Positions 43,862 through 53,123 of a DNA stretch of 64,000 bases are shown piece by piece. A model generated the notes under the pieces. The model was not told where the DNA came from. It searched no databases and saw nothing but the letters and a program-made list of their open reading frames with translations. A program made the translations under genes and the position numbers. The stretch's first letter is position 1. Every line of letters begins with the position of its first letter. The stretch spans positions 39,714-103,713 of the forward strand of contig CAMDWG010000013.1 in NCBI GenBank assembly GCA_945878375.1, in the 5' to 3' direction. Source of the stretch: Roseomonas mucosa (lineage in GTDB: Bacteria > Pseudomonadota > Alphaproteobacteria > Acetobacterales > Acetobacteraceae).

Positions 43862-45027
43862 CGGACCAGCTGATCGGCGTCATCAATGCCGGGTCGTCGT
43901 CGTTGAAATTCTCCGTTTATGCGGGGGATGAACGTCTTCTCGACGGTCAGGTGGATGGCATCGGCGTGCGGCCCGCGGCCAAGGCGCGCGATGCGAAAGG
44001 TGCGGCGCTGCCTGCGCCTGAACTCGGGGGATCGCCGCCCGCGACGCCGGCGGATGCGTTGGTCGCCATCATGCCCTGGCTCCATGATCGGCTTGGTGGG
44101 CGGCGCTTCGCGGCCCTCGGTCATCGCGTGGTGCATGGCGGGCCGAACCATGCCGCGCCAAGCCTGGTGACACCGGCGCTGCTGGCGGAACTCGACACGC
44201 TTTCGCCGCTCGCGCCGCTGCACCAGCCGCACAATCTGGCGCCGATCCGCGCCGCGATGCAGCGCGCGCCGGACCTGCCGCAGGTCGCCTGCTTCGACAC
44301 CGCGTTTCACCGCACCATCCCGGAAGTGGCGCAGGTCTTTGCCCTGCCGTACGAGATGGCCGCGCGCGGCATCCGCCGCTACGGCTTCCATGGCTTGTCG
44401 TATGACTACATCGCCTCGGTCCTGCCGCTTGCCGCCCCGGACATCGCGCACGGGCGAGTGGTCGTGGCGCATCTCGGCAACGGTGCCTCGCTTTGCGCGT
44501 TGCATGACGGGCGCAGCATGGCGACAACCATGGGTTTTTCGGCGCTGGATGGCCTGCCGATGGGCACGCGTTGCGGCCAGCTCGACCCCGCGGTGGTGCT
44601 TCACCTGTTGACGACGGAAGGCATGGACATCGAAGCGGTCGAGGCGCTGCTGTACCGCAAGTCGGGGATGCTCGGCCTGTCCGGCGTCTCGTCCGATTTC
44701 CGCGAGCTGTTGGCGAGCGATCAGCCGCGCGCGCGCTTCGCGATCGAGGTCTTCGTCCACCAGGTGGCGCGCAACATCGCCTCGATGGCCGGGGCGCTGG
44801 GCGGGCTCGATGGCATCGTCTTCACCGCAGGTGTCGGGGAGAATGCGGCGCCGATCCGTGCCGCCATCTGCACCGCCTGCGCGTGGCTGGGCGTGGAACT
44901 CGACACGGTGGCGAATCACGCGCGCGGCCCGCGCATCACCACCTCCGGAAGCCGCGTGGCGGCCTATGTCATCCCCACTGACGAGAACCTGATGATCGCC
45001 CGCCAGACACGCGCGCTGGTCGGTTGA
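43858..45027 (+). CDS. ackA: Acetate (short-chain acyl) kinase
   Basis: 389 residues with the ASKHA ATPase motifs: NAGSSSLKFSVY start, GHRVVHGG, the FDTAFHRTIPEVA segment, RRYGFHGLSYDYIA, VVAHLGNGASLCAL and a C-terminal FTAGVGENAAPIR. It makes ATP from acyl-phosphate. Coupling to the preceding phosphotransacetylase gene supports a transfer of acyl groups to phosphate and then ADP, or the reverse. Confidence 0.93.
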   Translation: MTDQLIGVINAGSSSLKFSVYAGDERLLDGQVDGIGVRPAAKARDAKGAALPAPELGGSPPATPADALVAIMPWLHDRLGGRRFAALGHRVVHGGPNHAAPSLVTPALLAELDTLSPLAPLHQPHNLAPIRAAMQRAPDLPQVACFDTAFHRTIPEVAQVFALPYEMAARGIRRYGFHGLSYDYIASVLPLAAPDIAHGRVVVAHLGNGASLCALHDGRSMATTMGFSALDGLPMGTRCGQLDPAVVLHLLTTEGMDIEAVEALLYRKSGMLGLSGVSSDFRELLASDQPRARFAIEVFVHQVARNIASMAGALGGLDGIVFTAGVGENAAPIRAAICTACAWLGVELDTVANHARGPRITTSGSRVAAYVIPTDENLMIARQTRALVG

Positions 45028-45037
45028 GGAGCGAGGC

Positions 45038-45823
45038 ATGGCGGGGAACGAAGCGTTACCGCGGGTGTTGGCCGGCAAGAAGGCGCTGATCGTCGGGGTC
45101 GCCAACGAGAATTCCATCGCATGGGGCTGCGCCGAGGCGATGCACCGCGCCGGTGCCGAGATCGCGATGACCTACCTGAATGAGCGCGCGAAGCCGCACG
45201 TCGAGGGGCTGGCGCAGCGCGTCGGCGCACCGATCTTCCTGCCTCTCGAAGTGCGCGATGCGGCGCAGGTGGAGGCGGTGTTCGCGGCCGTCGAGCAGCG
45301 CTGGGGCAGGCTCGATATCCTCGTTCACTCCATCGCCTTCGCCCCTCGGGATGCGCTGCAGGGCCGGGTGGTGGACTGCCCGCGCGAGGGGTTCCTCGCG
45401 GCGATGGATGTCTCCTGCTGGTCCTTCATCGACATGGCGCGCCGCGCGGAGCCGCTGATGGAGGACGGGGGCACGATGCTCACCATGTCCTATCTCGGCG
45501 CGAATGAGGTGGTGGAGAATTACGGCATCATGGGGCCGGTGAAGGCCGCGCTGGAATCCGCCGTCCGCTATGTCGCGACCGAGCTTGGCCCGAAGGGCAT
45601 ACGCGTCCATGCATTGAGCCCCGGGCCGCTTGCTACCCGCGCGGCATCGGGCATCCGCGACTTCGACGAATTGATGGCGCGCGTCGCCACCCGTGCACCG
45701 GCGCGGCGTCTTGTCACGATCGGGGAGGTGGGGGCGGCCTCGGTATTCCTCGCCAGCGACTACGGCGCCGCGATGACCGGCGAGACGCTCTACATCGATG
45801 GGGGTTTCCACATCCTCGCCTGA
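45038..45823 (+). CDS. fabI: Enoyl-ACP reductase FabI
   Basis: 261 residues: NADH-binding VGVANENSIAWGCAEAMHRAG start, and the catalytic Tyr-x6-Lys in ENYGIMGPVKAALES. It reduces enoyl-ACP in fatty acid synthesis. FabI here is in a unit with ackA, an acyl-phosphate enzyme and a PHA-synthase-like protein, so a secondary role in lipid or polyhydroxyalkanoate-related metabolism is possible. GGAG precedes the ATG. Confidence 0.9.
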   Translation: MAGNEALPRVLAGKKALIVGVANENSIAWGCAEAMHRAGAEIAMTYLNERAKPHVEGLAQRVGAPIFLPLEVRDAAQVEAVFAAVEQRWGRLDILVHSIAFAPRDALQGRVVDCPREGFLAAMDVSCWSFIDMARRAEPLMEDGGTMLTMSYLGANEVVENYGIMGPVKAALESAVRYVATELGPKGIRVHALSPGPLATRAASGIRDFDELMARVATRAPARRLVTIGEVGAASVFLASDYGAAMTGETLYIDGGFHILA

Positions 45824-45850
45824 CGGCGCGGCACGCAGCGGAGACGGCAG

Positions 45851-46309
45851 ATGAGCATCTTCGGCAGAGAGTTCAGCGCGGATGCCGTGCGCGGCTTCAT
45901 CGACGGCAGGAAGGCCGCCGAGCTCGCGGAGAAGCGCGCCTATGAGGACGCGCAGAAGGCGGAGCGGGAGAAGCTCAAGGCGTCCTTCCAGGAGCGAGAG
46001 GTGCAGCCGGAGGCGCTGGAACGGATCGCGGCGCTGGTTCACAAGCAGATCGAGCGCGGCGAGAAGCAGGCGCTTATGCTGCAATTTCCGTCCGACTGGC
46101 TGCCCGACCAGGGGCGCGGCGTGACCAACCGGGATCCCGACTGGCATCTGAAGCTCGAGGGATTCCCGAAGCGCGCCCATGACTTCTTCGAGAAGGAACT
46201 CGCGCCGCGCGGCTTCCAGATCAAGGCGGAGATCCTCGACTGGCCCGGCGGGATGCCGGGGGATGTCGGGTTCTTCCTGACCTGGAAGCGGCCGGAGGAA
46301 GTGGCATGA
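45851..46309 (+). CDS. Unrecognised 152-residue protein
   Basis: A charged, helical first half (about 1-60, rich in Ala/Glu/Lys) is followed by a globular half with DWLPDQGRGVTN and a C-terminal FFLTWKRPEE strand. No signal peptide or membrane segment is visible. The gene overlaps the DUF3141 gene by four bases (ATGA), so both proteins are likely made together. I do not recognise the family. The length and position suggest a small partner of the DUF3141 protein or a polymer-binding helper. Confidence 0.7.
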   Translation: MSIFGREFSADAVRGFIDGRKAAELAEKRAYEDAQKAEREKLKASFQEREVQPEALERIAALVHKQIERGEKQALMLQFPSDWLPDQGRGVTNRDPDWHLKLEGFPKRAHDFFEKELAPRGFQIKAEILDWPGGMPGDVGFFLTWKRPEEVA

Positions 46310-48462
46310 CGCGCCTGCTGCCCGACCCCTTCGGCATCCTGGACTACACGATCGATGCGACGCAGCGGTCGATCCTGTTCTGGGATACGCTGCGGCAGCG
46401 CGGCAATGCGTATCTGGAGCATACGCAGGCGGGCAATCCGCCGCTGTTGAAGTTCGACCATGAGCTTCTGCTCGATGCCCGCGGCTTCGCCGAGCATCCC
46501 TGCAACTACGCGCTGCTCCGCATCCTGCCCCGCCCCGGCGATGTGGCAACCGATGTCGCGCTACGCCCCTTCGTGGTGGTGGATCCGCGCGCGGGCCACG
46601 GCCCCGGTATCGGCGGCTTCAAGGATGACAGCGAGGTGGGCAATGCGCTGAAGGTCGGCCATCCGGTCTACTTCGTGACCTTCTTCCCCGATCCCGTGCC
46701 GGGCCAGAAGCTGATCGACATCATGCGCGCGGAAGCCCGCTTCCTCGAACTGATCCGTGCCCGCCATCCGGAGGCACCTGGCGGCCCCTGCGTCATCGGC
46801 AACTGCCAGGCGGGTTGGGCCATCATGGGGCTCGCCGCCCTGCGCCCTGATCTGCCTGGACCGATCCTCGTCGCCGGCTCGCCCCTGTCCTATTGGGCCG
46901 GCGCGCCGGGGCTCAATCCGATGCGCTACACAGGCGGCCTGCTGGGCGGCAGTTGGATGACGCATCTGATGAGCGATCTCGGCGCCGGGACCTTCGACGG
47001 GGCCCATCTGGTCCTGAATTTCGAAGGGCTGAACCCGGGCAACACCTGGTGGTCGAAATACACCAATCTCTTCGACAAGGCAGATACGGAACCGCCGAGA
47101 TTCCTGGAGTTCGAGCGCTGGTGGGGCGGCTACTTCCTGATGAACCGGGAGGAGATCACCGCGATCGTCGACCAGCTCTTCGTCGGCAACAAGCTCGCCC
47201 GGGGTGAGGTGACGTCCGCAGACGGGAAGCTCCGGCTCGATCTTCGCAACATCCGCTCGCCGATCTGCGTCCTCTGTTCCTGGGGCGACGACATCACGCC
47301 GCCGCAGCAGGCGCTGAACTGGGTTCTCGATCTCTATGCCTCGGATGACGACCTCATCGCGCAGGGGCAGACCATCGTCTACAGCGTGCATCCGAAGGTC
47401 GGGCATCTCGGCATCTTCGTCTCCGGCGCGGTGGCGCAGAAGGAACATGCCGGCTTCGTCGAATTGCTCGATCTGATCGAGAGGCTGCCGCCCGGTCTCT
47501 ATGAGATGCTGATCGAGGACAAGAAGCCCGAGATGCGGGCCGCAGACCTCGTGCCCGATCGCTATGTGACGCGCTTCGAGCGGCGGAGCCTGGAAGCCCT
47601 CGCGGCCCTGTGCGGCGACCGCGAAGGGGAACGGCCCTTCGAAGTGGTCAAGCGCGTGTCGGAGGTGAATACGGGACTCTACCAGGAGCTTGTCGCGCCC
47701 TTTGTGCGGGCCGGCGCGAATGCACAGGCGGCGGCTGCGCGGCGGATGTTCCATCCGCTGAGGGTCCAGCGCTGGGCGCTGTCCGACCTTAACCCGATGA
47801 TGTGGCCCCTCGGGGCGCTGGCCGGCGTGGTGAAGGCAGACCGATGCCCCTGCGCCGAGGACAGCGCCTTCCGCGTGATGGAGCGCGCTGTCGCCGCCGC
47901 AGTGGAGCAGGGGCTCGAGACGGCGGCAAAGGCGCGGGACGGGGCGGCGGAACAGATCTTCCACGCAGTCTACGACAATCCGGTGACGCGCGCCGCCGTC
48001 GGGCTGCGCGATGTGCCGTCGCTGCAGCCCCTCGGCGCTGACCCGGCGCGGCGGGAATTGGCACGGCGGGAAGCGCAGGAGGTGCTGGCGCGCGCCGCGG
48101 AGGGCAGCGTCCGCGAAGGGATCGTGCGTCTGGTGATGATGCTGCTGAGCGATGGCGTGATCGATGAGCGCGGTCATCGCGCTATGCAGGCGGCCTGGGC
48201 GGGGCTGCCGGAGCGGTTCCGCGGCACGCAGGCGGAGATGCGCGAAGTGGTCCGGCGGGAAGCGCTTCTGCTGCGGACGGATCGCGCGGCGGCGCTGCGG
48301 GGATTGCGCGCGATCTTTGCCGATCCCGAGGACCGGGCCGTGGCGGAACGGGTGTTCCGGCAAGCGGCTGCGGCGGTCGGCGCGCGCATCGACATGACGC
48401 CGCAGGGCCCGGTGGCGAGGCTGCTGGATAGGGTGCCGCGGGTGCAGCCAGCCGGGGCGTGA
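46306..48462 (+). CDS. DUF3141-family alpha/beta hydrolase (PHA-synthase-like)
   Basis: 718 residues. The alpha/beta hydrolase part carries the nucleophile elbow GNCQAG (C167), like the Cys of PHA synthases, an Asp in SWGDDITPPQQ and a His in HPKVGHLGIFVSG. The C-terminal 350 residues are helical. The family often occurs with bifunctional hydratase/Pta, AckA and FabI genes, the arrangement seen here. The reaction is not established, and polymer or acyl-transfer chemistry is inferred from the Cys elbow. Confidence 0.82.
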   Translation: MTRLLPDPFGILDYTIDATQRSILFWDTLRQRGNAYLEHTQAGNPPLLKFDHELLLDARGFAEHPCNYALLRILPRPGDVATDVALRPFVVVDPRAGHGPGIGGFKDDSEVGNALKVGHPVYFVTFFPDPVPGQKLIDIMRAEARFLELIRARHPEAPGGPCVIGNCQAGWAIMGLAALRPDLPGPILVAGSPLSYWAGAPGLNPMRYTGGLLGGSWMTHLMSDLGAGTFDGAHLVLNFEGLNPGNTWWSKYTNLFDKADTEPPRFLEFERWWGGYFLMNREEITAIVDQLFVGNKLARGEVTSADGKLRLDLRNIRSPICVLCSWGDDITPPQQALNWVLDLYASDDDLIAQGQTIVYSVHPKVGHLGIFVSGAVAQKEHAGFVELLDLIERLPPGLYEMLIEDKKPEMRAADLVPDRYVTRFERRSLEALAALCGDREGERPFEVVKRVSEVNTGLYQELVAPFVRAGANAQAAAARRMFHPLRVQRWALSDLNPMMWPLGALAGVVKADRCPCAEDSAFRVMERAVAAAVEQGLETAAKARDGAAEQIFHAVYDNPVTRAAVGLRDVPSLQPLGADPARRELARREAQEVLARAAEGSVREGIVRLVMMLLSDGVIDERGHRAMQAAWAGLPERFRGTQAEMREVVRREALLLRTDRAAALRGLRAIFADPEDRAVAERVFRQAAAAVGARIDMTPQGPVARLLDRVPRVQPAGA

Positions 48463-48474
48463 CCGGCGCCTGCG

Positions 48475-49194
48475 CTACAGATGCAGGTGCTTGTCCCGCA
48501 CATCGGGGGATGCTTCCAGCTCCGCGCTCGTCCCGCTCCAGACGATCCGGCCCTTCTCGATCAGGCTGTGGCGATCGGCGAGCTTCAGCACCGCGGCTAG
48601 GTTCTTGTCGATCAGCAGGATCGCCTGCCCCTCGGCCTTCAGCTTCGCCAGCACCGACCAGATCTCCGCGCGAATGAGCGGGGCGAGGCCTTCCGTCGCC
48701 TCGTCCAGGATCAGGAGGCGCGGATTGGTCATCAGCGCGCGGCCGATCGCGACCATCTGCTGTTCGCCCCCCGACAGCTTGCCGCCGGGATTGCCGCGCC
48801 GTTCCTTCAGGCGCGGAAAGAAGTCGTAGACCGCATCCAGCGTCCAGCGCGGCGCGGCCCGGCCGCTGCGATTGGCGGCGGTGGCGAGCAGGTTTTCCTC
48901 GACGCTCAGGGTCGGGAAGACCTGGCGGCCTTCCGGCACCAGTCCCAAGCCGCGCTGGGCAATGAGGTGCGGCGCCTGGCCGGAGACGACGGCGCCATCC
49001 AGCCGCACATCGCCGCCCCAGATCCGGCCGCCCACCGTGGGCAGCAGCCCCATGATGGCGCGGATGGTCGTGGTCTTGCCCATCCCGTTGCGGCCCAGCA
49101 GGGTCACGACCTCGCCCGACCCGACCTCCAGCGAGACATCGAACAGGACCTGGCTGCCGCCATAGCCGGCCTGGACGCGATCGAGGCGCAGCAT
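48475..49194 (-). CDS. livF: Liv-type ABC transporter ATPase LivF
   Basis: 239 residues: Walker A GRNGMGKTT, LSGGEQQMVAIGRAL signature, Walker B LLILDEATEGLAP, and the LivF-typical QVFPTLSVEENL. It powers import of branched-chain amino acids or related compounds. The ATG at 49194 (one-base overlap with livG) is chosen, with a GTG three bases earlier. It ends the hydrolase-livKHMGF operon and converges on the DUF3141 gene. Confidence 0.88.
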   Translation of the reverse strand: MLRLDRVQAGYGGSQVLFDVSLEVGSGEVVTLLGRNGMGKTTTIRAIMGLLPTVGGRIWGGDVRLDGAVVSGQAPHLIAQRGLGLVPEGRQVFPTLSVEENLLATAANRSGRAAPRWTLDAVYDFFPRLKERRGNPGGKLSGGEQQMVAIGRALMTNPRLLILDEATEGLAPLIRAEIWSVLAKLKAEGQAILLIDKNLAAVLKLADRHSLIEKGRIVWSGTSAELEASPDVRDKHLHL

Positions 49195-49964
49195 CACGCG
49201 ACCTCCGGCAGGGGGATGTCGTCCTCGCCCAAATACGCGGCGCGCACCTCGGCATTGCCGCGGATCGCCTCCGGCGTACCAGTGGCGATGACGCGGCCAT
49301 AGACGAGCACGGAGATACGGTCTGCCATGGCGAAGACCGCCTGCATGTCGTGTTCGACAAGTACGATGGTGTAGCGCTGCTTCAGGCCGCGCAGGATGCC
49401 GACGAGCCGTTCGGTTTCCTCCGGCCCGGCGCCGGCCAGGGGCTCGTCCAGCAGCAGCAGGCGCGGCTGCGTGGCGAGCGCGATGGCGAGTTCCAATTGC
49501 CGCTTCTCGCCATGGCTCATGGCGCCCGCTGGCGTATGCGCGCGCGCCGCGATGCCGACCTGATCGAGCGCCACCATCGCCGGCGCGTTGAGCTTCGCCT
49601 CCGATGCCGCCGGCTGCAGGAAGCGGAAGGAGGATCCCGCGCCGGCCTGCACGGCCAGCGCCACATTCTCCAGCGCGGTGAAGGCCGGGATCACCGAGGT
49701 GATCTGGAACGACCGCGCGAGGCCGAGCCGCGCACGGCGGGGCATCGACAGTGCGGTGATGTCGCGCCCCTCGAACAGGATCTGCCCGGAATCGAGCGGC
49801 AGCACGCCGCTGATCTCGTTGATCAGCGTGGTCTTGCCCGCGCCGTTCGGGCCGATCACCGCATGGATCTCGCCGGGCGTGACATCGAGGGAGACGTCAT
49901 CCGTCACCGCCAGCCCGCCGAAGCGCTTGCGAAGGTTGCGGAGCGACAGCAGGGCGTCACTCAT
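49194..49964 (-). CDS. livG: Liv-type ABC transporter ATPase LivG
   Basis: 256 residues: Walker A GPNGAGKTTL, the signature in SHGEKRQLELAIALA and Walker B LLLLDEPLAGAGPEETERL. It pairs with LivF. The start overlaps the livM stop by eight bases. Confidence 0.88.
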   Translation of the reverse strand: MSDALLSLRNLRKRFGGLAVTDDVSLDVTPGEIHAVIGPNGAGKTTLINEISGVLPLDSGQILFEGRDITALSMPRRARLGLARSFQITSVIPAFTALENVALAVQAGAGSSFRFLQPAASEAKLNAPAMVALDQVGIAARAHTPAGAMSHGEKRQLELAIALATQPRLLLLDEPLAGAGPEETERLVGILRGLKQRYTIVLVEHDMQAVFAMADRISVLVYGRVIATGTPEAIRGNAEVRAAYLGEDDIPLPEVA

Positions 49965-50922
49965 GCCGGCCCCCCGCGCGGCGCGTGGCCTTCAGGATCT
50001 GGGCGGGGACGCCGGACAGCCCGTTCGGCAGATACAGCACGGCCAGGATCAGCAGCACGCCGAAGATGATCCGCCAATGCTCCCATTGGTGGCTCAGCCA
50101 TTCCTCCAGCAGCACGAAGCCGAGCGCGCCGACCAGCGCGCCATGCAGCCCCGCCACCCCGCCCAGGATGACCATGAACAGCAGCTCCCCCGAGCGCTGC
50201 CAGGAGAAATAGGCAGGGGCGACGAATTCCGTGGCGTTGGCGAAGAGGAAGCCGGACGCCCCGCCGATCCCGCCCGCGATCACATAGGCGACCAGGCGAT
50301 AGGGGTAGGGATCGAAGCCCAGCGCCTGCACGCGCAAGGGATTGCCCTTCGCCGCGCGCAGCACGCGGCCGAAGCGGGATGCCAGCAGCAGCCGGCAGAG
50401 CAGCCAGGTCGTCGCCAGCGCGCCCACGCAGACGAAGTGGAAATTCAGCCGGTTCTCGAGGAAGCGAGAGCCGCCGATCTCCGAGCGCGCATACAGCGTG
50501 TAGCCATCGTCGCCCCCGTATCCGGCCAGCGAACTGGCCGTGAAGAAGGCCATCTGGCCGAAGGCGAGGGTGATCATGATGAAATGCACGCCGGAGGTGC
50601 GGATGGCGACCGCGCCGGTTACCAGCGCGAAGAGTGCCCCAGCCCCGATCGCGGCCGGCAACACGATGGCCGCATCGACGATCCGCGCATCGTCCAGGAT
50701 CACCACCGCATAGGCGCCGAAGCCCAGCATCGCGGCATGACCCATGGAGACGAGCCCCGCGCCGCCGACCAACAGCGACAGCGCCACCGCCGCCATCGCC
50801 AGGATCATCGCGCGCGCCAGCAGGGTCAGGATCCAGCCATCGCCGAAGCCGATGAAGGGCGCTGCGGCCAGGATGAGAAGCAGGAGGATGGCGGGCGCCT
50901 CGGCGCGCAATGCGGGTCCCAT
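49957..50922 (-). CDS. livM: Liv-type ABC transporter permease LivM
   Basis: 321 residues with about nine transmembrane helices. The LivM signatures are VSMGHAAMLGFGAY, VRIAKGNP-like RAAKGNPLRVQALGFDPYPYRLVAYVIAGGIGGASG and a C-terminal VLYLPNGLSG. It forms the channel with LivH. The ATG at 50922 overlaps the livH stop by one base. A longer upstream frame is out-of-frame livH sequence. Confidence 0.88.
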   Translation of the reverse strand: MGPALRAEAPAILLLLILAAAPFIGFGDGWILTLLARAMILAMAAVALSLLVGGAGLVSMGHAAMLGFGAYAVVILDDARIVDAAIVLPAAIGAGALFALVTGAVAIRTSGVHFIMITLAFGQMAFFTASSLAGYGGDDGYTLYARSEIGGSRFLENRLNFHFVCVGALATTWLLCRLLLASRFGRVLRAAKGNPLRVQALGFDPYPYRLVAYVIAGGIGGASGFLFANATEFVAPAYFSWQRSGELLFMVILGGVAGLHGALVGALGFVLLEEWLSHQWEHWRIIFGVLLILAVLYLPNGLSGVPAQILKATRRAGGRHE

Positions 50923-51845
50923 CAGCCGGCGCGCACCGGAAAGAGGCCCGCGGGTCGGATGGCGAGGATGGCCGCCATGGCGATATAGACCAGCATGGAG
51001 GCCACCGCCGCGCCGACCTGCCGCGCCTCCGACGCCGAGAGGAACAGGCGCAGCAGGTCGGGCACCAGCGAGCGGCCCAGCGTCTCCACCAGCCCGACCA
51101 GGATCGCCGCGATGAAGGCGCCGCGGACCGATCCGATGCCGCCGATCACGATGACGACGAAGGCGAGGATCAGCAGGTTGTCGCCCATGCCGGGCTCCAC
51201 CGACAGGATCGGCGCCGCCAGTACGCCCGCGAAGCCGGCCAGCATCGCGCCGAAGCCGAAGACGATCATGAAGAGCCGCCGGATATCGACGCCGAGCGCT
51301 GCGACCATGGGCGCGTTGGTGGCGCCCGCGCGGACCAGCATCCCCACCTTCGTCCGCTCCACCAGCCACCACAGCAGCCCGGCCGTGGCCAGGCCGCCGA
51401 CGATGATGGCGATGCGGTAGGTGGGATAGAGAAGCCCTTCCATCAGCACGATCCCGCCCGAGAGCAGCGCGGGGGTGGGTACCTGCAGCGGCGCGGCGCC
51501 CAAGACCAGCTTAACGCCCTGGTTCAGGACCAGGATGACGCCGAAGGTGGCCAGCACCTGCTGCAGGTGGTCGCGGTCATACAGATGTCGAAAGACCAGG
51601 AATTCCAGCAGCAGCCCTAACGCCAGCGCCAGCGGCAGCGCCAGCAGCAGCGCCAGCCAGAAGCTGCCCGTCGCCGCGGCGATCCAGGCGGCGAGGTAGG
51701 CGCCGATCATGTACTGCACGCCATGGGCGAGGTTGATGAAGTCCATTACCCCGAAGACGAGCGTGAGCCCGGCGGCGATCAGGAACAAAAGGATGCCAAG
51801 CTGAAGGCCGTTCAGGGCCTGGATCAGCAGCAACTGGCTTGTCAT
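50922..51845 (-). CDS. livH: Liv-type ABC transporter permease LivH
   Basis: 307 residues with about eight transmembrane helices. The LivH start is LQLGILLFLIAAGLTLVFGVMDFINLAHG, with an EAA-like loop region and the GMGDNLLILAFVVIVIGGIGSVRGAF segment. It lies 51 bases after the binding-protein gene. Confidence 0.9.
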   Translation of the reverse strand: MTSQLLLIQALNGLQLGILLFLIAAGLTLVFGVMDFINLAHGVQYMIGAYLAAWIAAATGSFWLALLLALPLALALGLLLEFLVFRHLYDRDHLQQVLATFGVILVLNQGVKLVLGAAPLQVPTPALLSGGIVLMEGLLYPTYRIAIIVGGLATAGLLWWLVERTKVGMLVRAGATNAPMVAALGVDIRRLFMIVFGFGAMLAGFAGVLAAPILSVEPGMGDNLLILAFVVIVIGGIGSVRGAFIAAILVGLVETLGRSLVPDLLRLFLSASEARQVGAAVASMLVYIAMAAILAIRPAGLFPVRAG

Positions 51846-51896
51846 GTGCGCCCCGGCGGCAGGGAAGGGGCCCCGGCGTTGCGGGGCCCCGGGTGC

Positions 51897-53123
51897 TCAG
51901 GCGGCTGGCATCCGGCATTCGGCCGCGAAGCCGTCCACCGCATTCTCGAACACCTTGCGGACATGCTCCGTCTGGAAGCGCCCATCGGCGCGGCGCCCGA
52001 CGCGCGCCAGCCAGAAATCCTGCACCGGGAAGTGATTCGTCCCGAAGCGGAAGCCGCCGCGCACGGACTGGAAATCCGCCGCCCGGATCGCGGTGCGGAG
52101 CGCCGCCTTGTCAGCAAGGTTCCCGCCCGTGCGCCGGATCGCGCTGTTCAGCAGCATGGCCGCGTCATAGGCATGCGCGGCATAGCTGGCGGGGACGTAG
52201 TTGTACTGGCCGATGAAGTCGTTGACGAAGCGCATATTCTGCGCGTTCGGCAGCGTCGGCGTCCAGGTCGTGCCGGTGTAGAGGCCGAGCGCCGCCTCGC
52301 CCTGGGCCGGCAGAACAGCTTCGTCCACGGTGAAGGCGGACAGCACGGGAATGGTGAGCCCCGCCTGGCGGTACTGGCGCACGAACTGCACGCCGAGCCC
52401 GCCCGGCATGAAGGTGTAGATGCCTTCCGGCCGGGCCGCCGCGATGCGGGCCAGCTCCGCAGAGAAATCCGTGGTGGTCAGCGGGACGTAGATCTCGTCC
52501 ATCACCTCCCCGCGGAAGGTGGATTTGAAGCCGGCGGCGGCGTCGCGGCCGGCCTGGTAGTTCGGCGTGATGATGATCGCGCGCCGGATCACCCGGTTCT
52601 GCCCACCCACTTCGACGCCGTCATTCGCCGCCGCGCCAAGCACCGCATGGTTCTGGTCGTTGTTGTAGGAGGTGGCGAAGAAGAACGGGCTGCAGCCGCG
52701 ACCTGCGATGGGCGAAGGTCCGGCATTGGTGCTGATCAGGAAGGTCTGCGTTTCCGTCACCGGGCGCATGATCGCGGCCAGGATGTTGGAGAAGACGACG
52801 CCCACGATGAAGTCGCAGCGGTCGCGTTCCAGCGCCGCGCGCACCTTCGTCACGGCGGCATCCGGGCGCAGCTCGTCGTCGATCACCAGCACGTCCGCCG
52901 CGCGGCCGCCCAGGCGGTTCTCCAGGTGGCGCATGCCCAGCTGGAAGCCGTCGCGCAGATGCGTGCCCAGCGTGGCCTGCGGGCCGGTGAGCACCGCGAC
53001 AAGCCCGATCTTCACGGGCGCGGCCTGCGCCCGGCCGATGCCCGGCAGGGCCAGCGTCGTGGCGCCGAGCGCCGATGCGCCGAGCAGCGTGCGCCGGCCG
53101 AAAAGCGTCCCTGGCGTGGTCAT
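51897..53123 (-). CDS. ABC transporter substrate-binding protein (Liv/amide type, LivK-like)
   Basis: 408 residues. A twin-arginine signal (GRRTLLGASALGATTLALPG, ending near AQA) is followed by a periplasmic type I binding fold (VKIGLVAVLTGPQATLGTHLRDGFQLGM and NDQNHAVL). It delivers the substrate to the LivHMGF components encoded downstream. A Tat signal suggests folding before export. The ATG at 53123 has AAGGAGGAAC upstream. Ligand identity is not deducible: branched amino acids, amides and aromatic acids are all possible for this family. Confidence 0.85.
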   Translation of the reverse strand: MTTPGTLFGRRTLLGASALGATTLALPGIGRAQAAPVKIGLVAVLTGPQATLGTHLRDGFQLGMRHLENRLGGRAADVLVIDDELRPDAAVTKVRAALERDRCDFIVGVVFSNILAAIMRPVTETQTFLISTNAGPSPIAGRGCSPFFFATSYNNDQNHAVLGAAANDGVEVGGQNRVIRRAIIITPNYQAGRDAAAGFKSTFRGEVMDEIYVPLTTTDFSAELARIAAARPEGIYTFMPGGLGVQFVRQYRQAGLTIPVLSAFTVDEAVLPAQGEAALGLYTGTTWTPTLPNAQNMRFVNDFIGQYNYVPASYAAHAYDAAMLLNSAIRRTGGNLADKAALRTAIRAADFQSVRGGFRFGTNHFPVQDFWLARVGRRADGRFQTEHVRKVFENAVDGFAAECRMPAA

